DNA of 29,947 bases from Diphasiastrum complanatum. Lineage: Eukaryota; Streptophyta; Lycopodiopsida; Lycopodiales; Lycopodiaceae. The stretch lies in assembly GCA_029204225.1 (NCBI GenBank), contig MU836368.1:1-29947 (forward strand). The letters run 5' to 3'. The notes below the pieces were generated by a model. It had not been told where the DNA came from and did not search any database. It saw only the letters and a program-made list of their open reading frames with translations. The first letter of the stretch is position 1, and every line of letters starts with the position of its first letter. The translations under genes were made by a program, and so were the position numbers. Positions 29,101-29,947 of the stretch are shown here, piece by piece.

Positions 29101-29109
29101 GAAGAGGAG
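29101..29109 (+). other. Polypurine tract of the third copia-related element
   Basis: GAAGAGGAG immediately precedes TGTGAAAATTGG, closely matching the young copia (GAAGAGGGAG then TGTGAAAATTG). Confidence 0.75.
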
Positions 29110-29947
29110 TGTGAAAATTGGCAAAAGCAAACTTGATCAAACATTGTAAATATCATAATGACTTGTACCTATTATGATGACACATGTGTGGAGCCTATTC
29201 CCACGTGTGAAAACAATGTACTTTTTATGTAGTACAATCATGTAACCTGTACATATAGTTTGAATCAAGTTCTAGTGGCTAAAAAGGCCAAAATCAAGGT
29301 TTTTAGTCATATGCCACATGGCATCAACCTAGAGATTGCATGAGCCACATCATGAGATTAGGTGTCACATTCCATGTGTAGAGGTCTACTTACACATGTG
29401 GAATAGGCTGAAAAAGTTGAGTTTGTACTTCTAGAAGAGTTTTCACTAGTTCTCTATATAGTAGAAAAATGGACCAAAAGTGCCCCAAATAGAAGGTTTT
29501 GTCCACGTGTCAATTTTGCATGTGAATCCTCATATGACAAAGCAATCCCACACATGTGAGATCAGAGGGATGATCAGCACCACGAGCTCTCACTTTTTGT
29601 AATTATAGAGCCACATTAGACCATAATCATCAAGCAACATCAGTCTTGGTTTTGGAGGCAAATTCTTGTCAATTTCATCATTTGTCTTGATTTCAATTTG
29701 AATTTTATGACTTTCTATCATATTGTACTGTGTTCTCAGGCTGGAATCCGTACTCTGACAAGTTTTCACACGTGTGAAACTAGCAAGTTACAATTTCCTT
29801 TCATTTATGATTGTTCTTGTTAGATTTTCTCATGTAGAATTGATATAGATTCAACTAATCTTGTGTAGATTGGTAAATCAATTGTATCTACCATCCAATC
29901 ACTCTTGTGGATCATTTTAGGATCTATTCTTGGTCCAATTATGCAGA
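29110..29947 (+). repeat. Start of a copia 3' LTR, runs off the window
   Basis: It begins TGTGAAAATTGG, sharing its first 11 bases with the LTR of the young copia; at least 838 bp. It contains CACATGTG or CACGTG-type sites near 29182, 29202, 29373, 29393, 29504, 29552 and a perfect 16-bp palindrome TTTCACACGTGTGAAA at 29764-29779. The right end, and therefore the target-site duplication, is outside the window. Confidence 0.7.

Overview
This window looks like a nuclear, transposon-packed region of a land-plant genome. It holds remains of at least six LTR retrotransposons (Ty1/copia and Ty3/gypsy) with plant-type primer-binding sites (initiator tRNA-Met for the copias, tRNA-Asp type for one gypsy). 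It also shows stop-codon decay of the kind expected from methylated cytosines. I see no bacterial-style operons, no CRISPR array and no rRNA or tRNA genes. The sequence does not let me name the species.

Layout. 1-2188: 3' part of an internally deleted gypsy element (protease-type ORF, polypurine tract, LTR). 2189-3558: a 1.4 kb island between two gypsy LTRs. It carries a divergent promoter packed with CACGTG/ACATGT sites. To the left it faces a broken ORF starting MASSSGS; to the right it faces an intact 118-codon frame that is clearly a histone H3 relative with centromeric-H3 (CENH3)-like features, cut off at its 3' end by an LTR. 3559-5690: a gypsy deletion derivative (LTR, tRNA-Asp-type PBS, gag, integrase tail, T-rich repeat array). 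5690-6250: a promoter-like stretch and a small ORF. 6250-7900: possible fragments of an unrecognised spliced gene.

7900-25650 is a nested stack on the minus strand. The base layer is a decayed gypsy: RT/RNase H/integrase at 25650-23545, then a palindrome-rich spacer with a TATA box, then a long accessory reading frame of unknown function beginning at 22848. That frame is split by two copia elements, each with perfect 5-bp target-site duplications: an old one (15265-20966, TTGAT) full of TAG/TGA stops, and a very young one (8357-14765, GTGGG) whose 655-bp LTRs differ at one base. Even the young copy carries a small deletion and frameshift in pol.

25660-29947: a third copia-related element on the plus strand, apparently non-autonomous. 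Its gag start is fused to a damaged zinc knuckle. It has a tandemly duplicated module distantly resembling the segment just before the RT domain, then a polypurine tract and the start of a 3' LTR of the same lineage as the young copia.

The points most worth following are the CENH3-like ORF with its G-box-array divergent promoter, the accessory ORF behind the gypsy pol, and the recurrence of the palindrome CACACGTGTG in several promoters and LTRs.
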